From contig NZ_CP162129.1 in NCBI RefSeq assembly GCF_040834005.1, positions 1,097,501-1,161,500 on the forward strand: a stretch of DNA of 64,000 nt, in the 5' to 3' direction. This DNA is from Paenibacillus sp. PL2-23 (GTDB lineage: Bacteria; Bacillota; Bacilli; Paenibacillales; Paenibacillaceae). A model generated the notes under the pieces. It ran no database searches, was not told the origin of the DNA, and worked only from the letters and a program-made list of their open reading frames with translations. Made by a program: the position numbers and the translations under genes. Within the stretch, counting starts at the first letter, position 1. Every line of letters starts with the position of its first letter. This document shows positions 1 through 8,473 of the stretch, piece by piece.

Positions 1-2325
1 GTGAACGGAGCGACGACTCCGCCAAGTCTGGACATCGTCAGCCTGGGCAATGCGAGCGGAACGCTCGTGAAGGAGAGGTCCGTACTCGTCAAGAGTATGG
101 CGGAGACAGGCGGCTTCGTCTTCGGCGATCTGACCAGTGTCGATGTGAATACGGTGAACAAGCGAGTATACGTCTCCATACAGGAAGCGGACCCTTTGAA
201 AAGGGGTAAAATTCTGGAGCTGGATTATGACGGCAATCTTGTGCGCCAGTTCCAATCTGGCGTGCAGCCGGACATGATTAAGTCCACATCCGACGGACGT
301 TATGTGTTGACGGCAGACGAGGCGGAGCCGCGTCTAGGCGCAGAAGACGCGCCAGGCAGCGTAACGATCGTGGATACGGTGAGCGGGACGTCGGTTCAGG
401 TTTATTTTGACAATGGGAACGTGATTGACGATGCTGTGCATATTCGAGGCGCGGCGGATCCTACAGATGAACTCATTAAGAGCAAGGGCAGCAAGCAGGA
501 TGCCTATTACGATCTGGAGCCGGAATACATTGCGCTGTCCGGGGATCAGAGAACGGCCTATGTAGCCATGCAGGAGAATAATGCCATTGCCGAGATCAAT
601 CTGACTACGAAGACAGTGACATCGGTTAAGGGTCTTGGAGTAAAAGATTTCAGCCAAGCGGTTAATGCGCTTGATCTGAAGAAGGATGATCTGATTCTGC
701 AGGAGAATGCTCCATTCTATGGCGTCTATATGCCGGACGGGCTGGCTTCGCATACCATCGGCGGTCAGACCTATCTGTTCACGGCGAATGAAGGCGATGC
801 GACAGAATGGCCGGGACGCACGAACGCGACTGAGATTGGCGATGTGAAGGCTGCTCTGAACCCAAGCTCGGCAGCTTACGCTTTCTTGAATGGCACAACC
901 GCGTATGACAAGGTCGAGGTCATGTCGGACTGGGGCAATGACGGGATCTACATGTATGGCGGACGTTCGTTCTCCATCTGGAATGCGGACACAATGGCGC
1001 AGGTGTATGACAGCGGCAGCGACTTCGAGGTCATAACAGGACAGCGCGTACCGGAATACTACAATACAAGCAACAGCAAAATCGCAAGGGATGACCGCAG
1101 CACGAAGAAGGGTCCAGAGCCCGAGGATGTGAAGACGGGAGTTGTGGGAAGCAAGGTATTTGCTTTTGTCGGATTGGAGCGCATTGGGGGCATTATGACC
1201 TATGACGTGACGAATCCACAGGCGCCGTTATTTGCGAATTATACGAATACGCGTGTGTTCGAGAACAGCGAAGGCAAGGTGAACCTGGATACGGATACGG
1301 GACCTGAAGGTCTTGAATTTATTCCGGCCTCCAGCAGCCCGACAGGCAGACCATTATTGCTGGTTGCCTATGAGGTAGGCGGCAAGGTTGGCGTATATGA
1401 GCTTGACGTAACCAAGGTTACGCTTGATCGCGCCACATTGGCCATGACAGCGGGCGTATCGAGCACTCGGATTAGTGCGACTGTGGAACCGATGGGCGAG
1501 GGTGCGTCAACCGTTGTCTGGTCGAGCTCCAACGAGGCGGTTGCCAGGGTAGATGCCAGCGGCAATGTGCAGGCTATTAGCGCAGGCACTGCCGTTATTA
1601 CGGCTATCAGTGCCGACGGGTATGGCTCTGATGAGGTTGAAGTGACGGTATATCCTTATGTTGCTCCGATACCAACACCAACACCATCGCCAACGCCGAG
1701 CCCAGCACCAACAGCGACACCAGCGCCGACTCCGACGCCTGGCCCGACAGCAACGCCAACGCCTGCCCCTACGGGGCAGCCTGATGCGCCAAGCTTCAAG
1801 GATGCGGAGACGCATTGGGCAGCCAACGATATTCAGAAGCTGGCGTCGAGCGGCATTATGGAAGGCATGCCGAATGGCAGCTTCCAGCCGGACAAGAAGA
1901 TGTCCAGAGCCCAATATGCGGCTGTGCTGTATCGATTGCTGGGACTGAAGGGAGAGAGCGTCGAGAGCAGCTTCAGCGACGTATCGCCTGACGCGTGGTA
2001 CGCGCCTTATGTTGCAGCGCTCAGCTCCAATGGTCTTGTAACGGGCTTGCCGAACGGCACCTTTGCCCCGGACCAGGAGTTAACGCGTGAAGAAGCGTTC
2101 GTGCTGCTGTACCGCGCCTTGAAGGATCAGCTGCCACAGGCAGGAGGCACAACAGCAACAGCAGTATTCCGTGACAGCGAGAAGGTTTCGGATTGGGCGA
2201 AGGAAGCGGTTCAGGCGCTTGCCGAAGCCGGCATCGTGCAAGGAACGCCGAACGGCAATGTGAACCCGAAGGCGTTCATAACGCGAGCGGAGATTGCGAA
2301 GATTGTAGCTCAATTTGTGCAATAG
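1..2325 (+). CDS. SLH-domain surface protein with choice-of-anchor-I beta-propeller (5' end outside window)
   Basis: Extracellular protein tethered to the cell wall. The first ~470 residues read like the choice-of-anchor I / esterase-like propeller family (repeated phrases such as YIALSGDQRTAYVAMQENN and LFTANEGDATEWPGRT). Residues ~475-555 are a bacterial Ig-like (Big_2) domain, then a proline/threonine linker (nt ~1668-1770), then three SLH repeats to the C-terminus (DAETHWAANDIQKLASSGIM, FSDVSPDAWYAPYVAALSS, FRDSEKVSDWAKEAVQAL). There is no signal peptide at the GTG at position 1, which is probably an internal valine, so the gene begins upstream of the window. SLH repeats bind pyruvylated secondary wall polymer. 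The substrate is unknown. Confident about architecture, not about activity. Confidence 0.9.
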   Translation: MNGATTPPSLDIVSLGNASGTLVKERSVLVKSMAETGGFVFGDLTSVDVNTVNKRVYVSIQEADPLKRGKILELDYDGNLVRQFQSGVQPDMIKSTSDGRYVLTADEAEPRLGAEDAPGSVTIVDTVSGTSVQVYFDNGNVIDDAVHIRGAADPTDELIKSKGSKQDAYYDLEPEYIALSGDQRTAYVAMQENNAIAEINLTTKTVTSVKGLGVKDFSQAVNALDLKKDDLILQENAPFYGVYMPDGLASHTIGGQTYLFTANEGDATEWPGRTNATEIGDVKAALNPSSAAYAFLNGTTAYDKVEVMSDWGNDGIYMYGGRSFSIWNADTMAQVYDSGSDFEVITGQRVPEYYNTSNSKIARDDRSTKKGPEPEDVKTGVVGSKVFAFVGLERIGGIMTYDVTNPQAPLFANYTNTRVFENSEGKVNLDTDTGPEGLEFIPASSSPTGRPLLLVAYEVGGKVGVYELDVTKVTLDRATLAMTAGVSSTRISATVEPMGEGASTVVWSSSNEAVARVDASGNVQAISAGTAVITAISADGYGSDEVEVTVYPYVAPIPTPTPSPTPSPAPTATPAPTPTPGPTATPTPAPTGQPDAPSFKDAETHWAANDIQKLASSGIMEGMPNGSFQPDKKMSRAQYAAVLYRLLGLKGESVESSFSDVSPDAWYAPYVAALSSNGLVTGLPNGTFAPDQELTREEAFVLLYRALKDQLPQAGGTTATAVFRDSEKVSDWAKEAVQALAEAGIVQGTPNGNVNPKAFITRAEIAKIVAQFVQ

Positions 2326-2340
2326 CGAATAGAACGATGA

Positions 2341-2374
2341 AGAGCCGGGGGAGCGTAAGCCCTCGGCTCTTTCA
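2341..2374 (+). terminator. Rho-independent terminator after the SLH gene
   Basis: AGAGCCG and CGGCTCT arms with G/C pairs between them close an eight-base loop and are followed by TTTC. It lies 16 bases after the stop codon at 2325 and separates it from the convergent DUF1697 gene. Confidence 0.7.
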
Positions 2375-2389
2375 CTTGCGCTGGAGCAA

Positions 2390-2938
2390 TTATGACTGAG
2401 CGGCCTGCATAAGCGCATATATTTTGCGCGTTGTATTGACGTTGCGAATGGTCACTTGGCTGTAGAGCTTCGTACCGATGATTTTGACCATACCGCTTCT
2501 GCCGGTATTCTTCCTGTCGCATGACCACAGGATGGCTCCATCTACATAGAGAATCCGATCAACCTGGGGATTCATGGCCAGCCCTTGAAGCGTCGATTCG
2601 TTGTTGACCTCATCCCACAGGAACAGCACGTCGCTCTTCATTGTGGTGTCATTCGTCCAGTCGGGGGGCAGCTTGTCCATAATGGTCCGGATCTCGTCGA
2701 TGGTTCGAATCATCACTTTAATAGACAAGCCGAAATCCGCGTGAATCGCTTCCTCCAGCTTATCGGCCAGCTCTTGCTTCGAGGCTGCCCGGTCATCTGT
2801 AAAAATAATGTTGCCCGTATTAATGTACGTAACGACCTGAGACAAGCCGAGGCTTTGGAAAGTAAGCTTGAGCCGCTTCATCTCGATTTTATTGTTGCCG
2901 CCTACGTTGATGCCCCGCAGCAGAGCAATATATACCAT
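2390..2938 (-). CDS. DUF1697 family protein
   Basis: A 182-residue protein starting MVYIALLRGINVGGNNKI, the hallmark N-terminus of DUF1697, followed by the family block VVTYINTGNIIFTDD. The open frame extends further upstream, but ATG 2938 is preceded by a strong GGAGGG site on the minus strand and begins the conserved domain, so I chose it. Biochemical role of the family is unknown. It lies 19 bases downstream of the Crp/Fnr regulator on the same strand, so the two are probably co-transcribed. Confidence 0.88.
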   Translation of the reverse strand: MVYIALLRGINVGGNNKIEMKRLKLTFQSLGLSQVVTYINTGNIIFTDDRAASKQELADKLEEAIHADFGLSIKVMIRTIDEIRTIMDKLPPDWTNDTTMKSDVLFLWDEVNNESTLQGLAMNPQVDRILYVDGAILWSCDRKNTGRSGMVKIIGTKLYSQVTIRNVNTTRKIYALMQAAQS

Positions 2939-2957
2939 CTTGTTCCCTCCTGGGGTG

Positions 2958-3539
2958 CTAGGATAATTTCCTGCGAATACGGCTGAGAGATACGGGATTG
3001 ATCGCGAGAAACGCGGCAATCTGATACTGGGGGATGCGGTTCTCCAGGTCAGGGTATTGCTCCAGGAATAAGCGATACCGTTCCTCAGCGGACAATTCGA
3101 TAAGCTCACGTTCCTTCAAGGACTTGGCGATAAACAGCCCCTCCGCGAGCCTTCTGCCGAACCGCTCCCAGCAAATGTGCCGCTCATAAAGAGCTTCCAT
3201 CGTGGCCTTCGTGAAGGAGGCGCAGCGGGAATGCTCAAGCGCTTGGATCGAGAGGAAGGCGGGCGTGCCGGTGAGCAAGGCGCGGTAATCGGTGAATAAC
3301 TGGCCGTTCGATATGAAGCTTTTGATATGCTCGGTGCCGTCCTCATTCTCGTAGAGCATACGGAACAGGCCTTCATCGCAGTAATAAATGGTCTCGCAAG
3401 GCTCGCCGCTTCGCGTAAGATATTGCCCTTTCTGGACCGTCCTCCAGGTCAGCTGCCGCTGGAAAAAAGCCAGCTCCTCCTCGGGAATTGGCGTTATCCG
3501 CCCCAGCGCGTCCGCGATGGATGCTTGATTCTGAGTCAT
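2958..3539 (-). CDS. Crp/Fnr-family transcriptional regulator
   Basis: A 193-residue protein with an N-terminal cyclic-nucleotide-binding-like beta barrel (residues ~20-120, including VQKGQYLTRSGEPCETIYYC) and a short C-terminal helix-turn-helix (IPQYQIAAFLAINPVSLSRI, near the end). No iron-sulfur cysteine cluster typical of Fnr is visible, and the ligand is unknown. A GAGGTGATT site precedes the ATG at 3539. It is the upstream gene of an apparent two-gene operon with the DUF1697 gene and may regulate it. Confidence 0.88.
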   Translation of the reverse strand: MTQNQASIADALGRITPIPEEELAFFQRQLTWRTVQKGQYLTRSGEPCETIYYCDEGLFRMLYENEDGTEHIKSFISNGQLFTDYRALLTGTPAFLSIQALEHSRCASFTKATMEALYERHICWERFGRRLAEGLFIAKSLKERELIELSAEERYRLFLEQYPDLENRIPQYQIAAFLAINPVSLSRIRRKLS

Positions 3540-3671
3540 AGGAATGGAATCACCTCAGCTCACATTCGTCATTAACATAGGTTATGGAACGGAATCCCTC
3601 TACGTTTTACACTCATCATAGCATAATGTTGGAAGCTGTATACGACCTATGAGAGAGGATGAGATTTGTTT

Positions 3672-4310
3672 ATGCAAAAAAAACTCTGGATCGCGATGAC
3701 AGTGCTCGCGATACTTGTATCTGGCTACGCGGTGGTGCAATATTATGTGCTTGATGCGGAGAAGGCGGGGTTTGTGCTGCAGAAGCTGGAAGCACAGCAA
3801 TTGGAGAGGATCTGGTATGGGATGCTGTATGCCCATATCGCGGGAAGCGTCACAGCTCTTTTGCTTGGTTCAATCAACATGCTGAAGTCGGTGCGGGAGC
3901 GGCGTCCCAAGCTGCATCGGATCATGGGACGCGTCTATATGGCAGGGATAGTGCTTGGTGGACTGTCGGGAGCTTACCTCGCCTTCCAGGCAACGGGCGG
4001 AGCGGTATCTACCGCGGGGTTCCTGGTGTTATCCATCGTGTGGCTGCTTAGCGGCTTCTGGGCTGTGAAGACGATACGCGCCAAGCAAGCGGCGCAGCAT
4101 CGAAGATGGATGATCCGTAATTATGCGCTGACGCTGGCTGCCGTGTCGCTGCGGCTCTGGCTTGCCTTGTTTGTCCTCGCGTTCGGGGAAGAGAACTTCG
4201 TTACCAGCTACACGATTATTTCTTGGCTGAGCTGGGTGCCCAATGCTCTGGCGGCCGAGTGGTATATCAGACGCTGGGGGCGGGGGAGCTCGGTACCGGT
4301 CGGCGCTTAA
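3672..4310 (+). CDS. DUF2306 family membrane protein
   Basis: About 213 residues with an N-terminal membrane segment (WIAMTVLAILVSGYAVV), then several further hydrophobic segments and the DUF2306 signature region LHRIMGRVYMAGIVLGGLSG followed by QHRRWMIRNYALTLAAVSLR. I placed the start at ATG 3672, about 10 bases from an AGAGAGGATGAG site; a TTG at 3666 is possible. It is transcribed divergently from the Crp/Fnr gene, and the shared 130-base region holds their promoters. Function of the family is unknown. Confidence 0.85.
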   Translation: MQKKLWIAMTVLAILVSGYAVVQYYVLDAEKAGFVLQKLEAQQLERIWYGMLYAHIAGSVTALLLGSINMLKSVRERRPKLHRIMGRVYMAGIVLGGLSGAYLAFQATGGAVSTAGFLVLSIVWLLSGFWAVKTIRAKQAAQHRRWMIRNYALTLAAVSLRLWLALFVLAFGEENFVTSYTIISWLSWVPNALAAEWYIRRWGRGSSVPVGA

Positions 4311-4395
4311 GTATCGCGGGCTTGCTTTCCTGCTTTCTTCGGTATGCATGTTCCGTTATAATAGGCGCATGAGCTGAAGCAGGAAGGAAGATTGG

Positions 4396-5241
4396 ATGAT
4401 GAATAATATTGTTTCATTAAAATGGCTGCTGGCCCGTATGTACGAGCCGGATATCGTTATTGTGGATTGCAGGTTCCTGATGGGCAAGCCAGACGCAGGA
4501 CGCGCATTATACGAGGCATCCCATATTCCGGGCGCTGTCTATCTGGATCTGGAGAAGGATCTCTCCGCTCCGGTTGAAGAGAGTGGGCATGGCGGACGTC
4601 ATCCGCTGCCGGACATCTTCGATCTGACGGTTGCGCTGAGCCGCGTCGGCATCGGCAATGAGTCCCGCGTCGTTGCTTACGACGACCAGGGCGGGGCGAT
4701 GGCTTCTCGCCTGTGGTGGCTGCTGAAGTACCTTGGACATGAGCAGGTGTATGTGCTGGATGAAGGGTTCACGGCTTGGGTGAACGCCAGCTTCCCTGTC
4801 TCATCGGAGCAGAGAGTGCTGATCCCGGCCAAGTTTCTGGCGGAGGTCCAGCATACGATGCTCGCCCAGATGGACGAGGTGAAGGAGCTGCTGGGAGATG
4901 AACGCGTGACGCTGATCGATTCCCGCGAAGCGCCGCGCTACCGTGGCGAGGTAGAGCCGCTCGACAAGGTGGCCGGTCATATCCCGGGCGCAATCAACCG
5001 CTTCTGGAAAGATGGCCTTGCGGACAACGGCTCCTGGAAGGACGCCGTCGCCCAAGCCGAGCGCTTCGCCGACCTGGACCGCGACCGCGAGCTGATCGTC
5101 TACTGCGGCTCCGGCGTCACGGCCACTCCGAACGTCATCGCGCTGCAGGAAGCGGGCTTTAGCAAGGTGCGGCTGTACGCGGGGAGCTGGAGCGATTGGA
5201 TCTCTTATGAAGGGAATCCGGTTGCTACTGGCGAAGAGTAA
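4396..5241 (+). CDS. Two-domain sulfurtransferase (rhodanese; thiosulfate/3-mercaptopyruvate type)
   Basis: A 281-residue cytoplasmic enzyme with tandem rhodanese domains. Domain 1 (to ~residue 135) is the inactive half: the active-site position reads VVAYDDQGGAMASRLWW with no cysteine. Domain 2 carries the catalytic loop IVYCGSGVTATPN with Cys237. Such enzymes move sulfane sulfur from thiosulfate or 3-mercaptopyruvate to thiophilic acceptors. The CGSGVT loop is typical of this family but does not fix the substrate. ATG 4396 follows AGGAAGG. The last codons, reading SWSDWISYEGNPVATGEE, and the terminator are the sequence that recurs at the cargo junctions between 5.6 and 17.3 kb. Confidence 0.92.
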   Translation: MMNNIVSLKWLLARMYEPDIVIVDCRFLMGKPDAGRALYEASHIPGAVYLDLEKDLSAPVEESGHGGRHPLPDIFDLTVALSRVGIGNESRVVAYDDQGGAMASRLWWLLKYLGHEQVYVLDEGFTAWVNASFPVSSEQRVLIPAKFLAEVQHTMLAQMDEVKELLGDERVTLIDSREAPRYRGEVEPLDKVAGHIPGAINRFWKDGLADNGSWKDAVAQAERFADLDRDRELIVYCGSGVTATPNVIALQEAGFSKVRLYAGSWSDWISYEGNPVATGEE

Positions 5242-5243
5242 GA
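5191..5243 (+). repeat. Rhodanese 3'-end repeat, copy R0 (parent copy inside the gene)
   Basis: Reference copy of the direct repeat: it encodes SWSDWISYEGNPVATGEE and the stop of the intact sulfurtransferase. The other copies (near 5.63, 10.10, 14.66, 15.39 and 17.22 kb) resemble this segment and, in R2-R4, also the terminator and about 100-200 bases of downstream sequence. Confidence 0.85.
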
Positions 5244-5277
5244 GCCGAAGAGTGTATAATAGCAGTAATTACTTAAT

Positions 5278-5324
5278 GAATACATCGCCATGCGGCTTAC
5301 GTGCCACGGCGATGTATTTTTTGC
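5278..5324 (+). terminator. Rho-independent terminator of the rhodanese gene
   Basis: AATACATCGCC and GGCGATGTATT arms around a 17-base loop, followed by a T run. The downstream repeat copies keep a tighter form of the same hairpin (GTACATCGCC, short loop, GGCGATGTAC). Confidence 0.85.
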
Positions 5325-5617
5325 CCTAAATTCAACATGGAGTCACAAGTGGCTCTTGAGAATACTTGCAGAGTTGATTCATGCAAACGTCCATTCGGAT
5401 GCCTCGCGATGCCCTGCACAGACAAACAAAGGGTCAAGAAAGCTGCCCATTATTACCGTAACACAATTTCATAATTTAGAAGTGTCACAATTCCAGTGAA
5501 TCAACAATTGAAAATTGATTGGTACGAATCAACAATCAGTCAACAATATAGAGATAAAGATGAATCGTTTGGTTATAAGTGGGCGCGATCATTTGCACAA
5601 GATTCTTTCGGGTTATT

Positions 5618-5668
5618 TTAACTGGATTAGTTATGTAGGAAAACCGGTTGCTATTGGCGAGAAATAAG
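5618..5668 (+). repeat. Rhodanese 3'-end repeat, copy R1 (diverged)
   Basis: Reads NWISYVGKPVAIGEK then TAA in one frame, matching the C-terminus of the sulfurtransferase residue by residue with several changes. It lies just upstream of the nucleotide operon, so that operon begins immediately after a repeat copy. Confidence 0.8.
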
Positions 5669-5749
5669 AATGGAAACAAATTTCTTATTCGATCATTCAA
5701 GGTGTTGTATAATTATTGCAAAAGTATCGGTGAGAAAAGAGGAAGCTTA

Positions 5750-6592
5750 ATGTTGCATATGCTACATATTTCTGATCTTCATTTTCCGAGTGAAAACTTA
5801 ATATTTGCCGAAAGAGAACTACGTAATGGATTGGTAGAACTTATTGAAGATATTGACGCAGAAAATTTATTCTTTCTTATAAGTGGTGATATCACATTTA
5901 AAGGGAGGCCTGAGGGATACAGGGAGGCAACAAGGTTTTTCCAGGATATAATCAATTCAACGGGTAATAAAATCAAACCATCAAATATTCTTTTGTGCCC
6001 GGGAAATCATGATATTGTTCGTGAAGGGGGCTTTGAAGAGTTTAATGTGTTTGCGTACTCTCTGAGAAAAGATAATAGATTTTCATATGGTGATAAATCA
6101 TATGTTATTTATGAAACGGAAACAGAATTTTTCTTAGGTATAAATTCTTGCTATCACTTAGATCACCAATATGGTTTTGTAAATATTGAAGAACTCTCAA
6201 GGACTCTTGAGCGGATTGAATTCAGAAAGCACACGCGTAAGGTGGCATTTACACATCATCATTTAATAAATCAATTCCAAAATGATATATCTTCCATCCG
6301 CAATGCAAGCAAATTAATAATACTCTTGGACGAGTATGGATTTGAGACCGTATTTCATGGTCACCAGCACAATAACTCAAATCTTGTTTTGGGAAGATCA
6401 CAAATGTTTGCTTTCGGTGTTCAAGCACCAGGTTTTCCTATGCCCGGTTACACAAGTGGATTGAATTATTATAAAATTAACGATGATGGGTTAGAATTGT
6501 GGAAGTACATCTATTCAAGGGATAACGTAAGTCAAGGGAATGTCGGTGGATTTTTAAAAAACGGTCCGGTCCAATACAGCAGAAAGAGTTGA
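5750..6592 (+). CDS. Calcineurin-like metallophosphoesterase (nucleotide operon gene 1)
   Basis: A 280-residue protein with all the metallophosphoesterase motifs in order: HISDLHF (Asp9, His11), SGDITFKG, CPGNHDI, FTHHHL and FHGHQHNN. These residues bind two metal ions, so a phosphodi- or phosphomonoesterase activity is expected; the substrate is unknown. The frame is open from 5648, but ATG 5750 follows AGAGGAAG and begins the domain directly. The stop is three bases before the dTMP-kinase-like gene. The base composition is much more AT-rich than the flanking chromosome, pointing to transfer. This is a soluble protein with no signal peptide. Confidence 0.88.
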   Translation: MLHMLHISDLHFPSENLIFAERELRNGLVELIEDIDAENLFFLISGDITFKGRPEGYREATRFFQDIINSTGNKIKPSNILLCPGNHDIVREGGFEEFNVFAYSLRKDNRFSYGDKSYVIYETETEFFLGINSCYHLDHQYGFVNIEELSRTLERIEFRKHTRKVAFTHHHLINQFQNDISSIRNASKLIILLDEYGFETVFHGHQHNNSNLVLGRSQMFAFGVQAPGFPMPGYTSGLNYYKINDDGLELWKYIYSRDNVSQGNVGGFLKNGPVQYSRKS

Positions 6593-6595
6593 ATT

Positions 6596-7225
6596 ATGAA
6601 AAATCTATTTATTGTTTTTGAAGGAATCGATGGCTCAGGCACCTCTACACAGGCTGGTCTTCTCAGGGACTATTTTTTAGCTAGAAACGAAAGAGCTATT
6701 GTCACATCAGAGCCTTCTGAAGGGCCAATTGGAAATCTAATTCGTCAAGGTTTGAAGCAGAGGGTTTTATTCACTGAGAATATAGCTAAGTTTGATCAAC
6801 AAATGGCATATTTATTTGCAGCAGATAGGCATGATCACTTATACAACTCGGTTGATGGAGTATTCAAGAAAATAAATGATGGGTTTCACGTTATCAGCAC
6901 TCGATACTTTTTTTCTTCTTATGCTTATCATTGTAAAAACGATTCTGACTTAAAGTTTGTTAAGCGGTTAAATGTAGAATTCCCAGAACCCGACCTAGTT
7001 GTGTACATAAACAACCCAATAGAAATATCTTTACATAGAATAAATCAGCGATCTGTTCAGGATGTGTATGAAAATCAAGAAAAGCTGGTACTAGTTAAGA
7101 GTAACTACGAGAAAATCTTTTCTCAATATACTGGGAATCTGTGTGAAGTTGACGGCAACAAGGATGTTAAGAGTATACATTCTGAGATAACAGAATTTAT
7201 TGAAGGGAAGTTTGGCCGTGGATGA
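6596..7225 (+). CDS. Thymidylate-kinase-like protein with an altered P-loop (gene 2)
   Basis: A 209-residue P-loop NMP kinase of the thymidylate kinase family: FEGIDGSGTSTQ at residues 8-19, the acceptor-side SEPSEGPIGNLIR, and a DR-like block reading STRYFFSSYAYHC. Two canonical features differ. The Walker A lysine position holds Thr16 (GSGTST instead of GSGKST), and the aspartate of the usual DRY motif is threonine (TRY). Threonine at the first position may occur in natural kinase subfamilies, so loss of activity should not be assumed. The usual product is dTDP from dTMP. The stop overlaps the next gene by 8 bases. The host presumably has its own tmk elsewhere. Confidence 0.85.
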   Translation: MKNLFIVFEGIDGSGTSTQAGLLRDYFLARNERAIVTSEPSEGPIGNLIRQGLKQRVLFTENIAKFDQQMAYLFAADRHDHLYNSVDGVFKKINDGFHVISTRYFFSSYAYHCKNDSDLKFVKRLNVEFPEPDLVVYINNPIEISLHRINQRSVQDVYENQEKLVLVKSNYEKIFSQYTGNLCEVDGNKDVKSIHSEITEFIEGKFGRG

Positions 7226-8132
7226 TGAGTTCATTAAAGTGGAAAATTTTGAAGAAATACTTTCTTTAGCAAAAGAAATGGTTTCTGTTGGAGACTACAA
7301 ACTTAATTTTTCTCTAAAAGTTAAGTATGGAATTGAGTTGGTTAAAACACCACAACTATTGGATGTATCTACAGAGGCGGAGGCATGGCAAAATCCTGTG
7401 CAACCGACATTTTTACAGATCAACCATGGAAGCTATATCGGGGAAAGTGGAATTAATCATGTAATAGAAGAATTAAAAATTAAACAACATTCTAATAGGG
7501 CTTTAGTGTCATTAATAAATCAAAAAGATATTATGAAGAGTGGGGATAACCCCATTCCTTCATTTATGATACTTCAATTTAGTCAGGAAGGTAACGAACT
7601 TTATGTGACTGCATACTTCCGCGCTCTTGAAGTTTCTAAATTTCTAAGGATCAATATTGAAGAAGCGAGGATTATTATAAATCAGATTTACAAAGAGATA
7701 CCGAATATTACAAATGTAAAATTGAACATTTTTGCTTTTAGAGCATACGTGAAGGAACAACAAACTACACTAAGGAAACAAGAGATTGACTTAATGCCAG
7801 AGCGTCAATTATTGATATTGATGCAAACTAACCCGAAAAAAATGATTACCTTACTTAAGGAAAAACTGCATGAGAGTACAGTAATTGAGAATGGTTCATT
7901 AAATTTGATCAACGAAATAATTAATGACTCAAGTGCTCGAGCTACCTTACATAAGTGCTTCAGTGGTGAATTATTAAAAGATGTACTTAAAAAAGCTTTA
8001 GCTAGTAGCCAGGAATTAATGGATCTTAGGCGGAAAACTTCACATAATCCACGTATAAATGAATTGAATACTGAGTATTTAGGTTATTTAAATCGATTTA
8101 TAGAGGAAGTTGAAAAATGCCTTTATCAATAA
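7218..8132 (+). CDS. Cysteine-less thymidylate-synthase-fold protein (gene 3, remote homology)
   Basis: A 304-residue protein I do not recognise as a named family. Residues ~65-175 align by eye with the core of ThyA: NRALVSL (compare RRIVLSM in gene 5), then a dipeptide-spaced PIPSFMILQF where ThyA has the catalytic PCH motif, then ELYVTAYFRALEVSKF where ThyA has the YQRSxD phosphate loop. The catalytic cysteine position would be Ser115 and the arginine-serine pair is not fully kept, so it may bind nucleotide without methylating it. The C-terminal ~120 residues are helical and unassigned. GTG 7218 lies 7 bases from GAAGGGAAG; upstream TTG codons are less well placed. It overlaps gene 2 by 8 bases and gene 4 by 16 bases, suggesting translational coupling. 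Confidence 0.7.
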   Translation: MDDEFIKVENFEEILSLAKEMVSVGDYKLNFSLKVKYGIELVKTPQLLDVSTEAEAWQNPVQPTFLQINHGSYIGESGINHVIEELKIKQHSNRALVSLINQKDIMKSGDNPIPSFMILQFSQEGNELYVTAYFRALEVSKFLRINIEEARIIINQIYKEIPNITNVKLNIFAFRAYVKEQQTTLRKQEIDLMPERQLLILMQTNPKKMITLLKEKLHESTVIENGSLNLINEIINDSSARATLHKCFSGELLKDVLKKALASSQELMDLRRKTSHNPRINELNTEYLGYLNRFIEEVEKCLYQ

Positions 8133-8473
8133 AAGAAATAAAGTTATTACAAGAGCGTTTTGATAAAATGCATGGTGGTAGAAAGCCATTTTTTGAAAAG
8201 GTCACTGAAGAAAATATTGAAGTTCTTGAGCACCTTATTGTTTGTCTGGTAGGAGAGGTGGGTGAGTTCTCAAACATAGTTAAAAAAATTAGCAGAGGCG
8301 ACTTCACTTATAACGAAAAAATAGATGAATTAAAAGATGAACTTGCAGATATATTTATTTACCTTATAAAGATTTCCAATCAAAGTGAAATTGATTTAGA
8401 AAAATGTTTTCTGGAAAAGTTAGAAAAAAATCAGAAAAGATTTGAGAGGTACGAAATTAATGAAGACATTTAA
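8117..8473 (+). CDS. MazG-like nucleotide pyrophosphohydrolase (gene 4)
   Basis: A 118-residue all-helical protein with the two acidic motifs of the MazG/dUTPase-2 superfamily: VGEVGEFSNIVKK (ExxE) and DELKDELADIFIYL (ExxD). Family members hydrolyse (d)NTPs to NMP and pyrophosphate. The length equals a single MazG domain. ATG 8117 lies inside the end of gene 3, and its own end overlaps gene 5 by 14 bases. In this operon it could lower a dNTP pool or clear an unwanted dNTP; that is inference from context. Confidence 0.85.
   Translation: MPLSIKEIKLLQERFDKMHGGRKPFFEKVTEENIEVLEHLIVCLVGEVGEFSNIVKKISRGDFTYNEKIDELKDELADIFIYLIKISNQSEIDLEKCFLEKLEKNQKRFERYEINEDI

Larger units (their letters stand above)
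5242..5749. other. Gene-free spacer: rhodanese terminator, decayed repeat copy, operon leader
   Basis: I see no credible gene in these 508 bases. The first 80 hold the rhodanese terminator. The sequence after it (near 5329-5345) matches the CAACA-GGAGTCA stretch that follows the repeat copies near 10.2, 14.8 and 15.5 kb. Bases ~5618-5667 are a diverged copy of the rhodanese 3' end. A TATAAT at 5707-5712 may be the -10 box of the nucleotide operon, although no good -35 box is evident. Confidence 0.6.
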
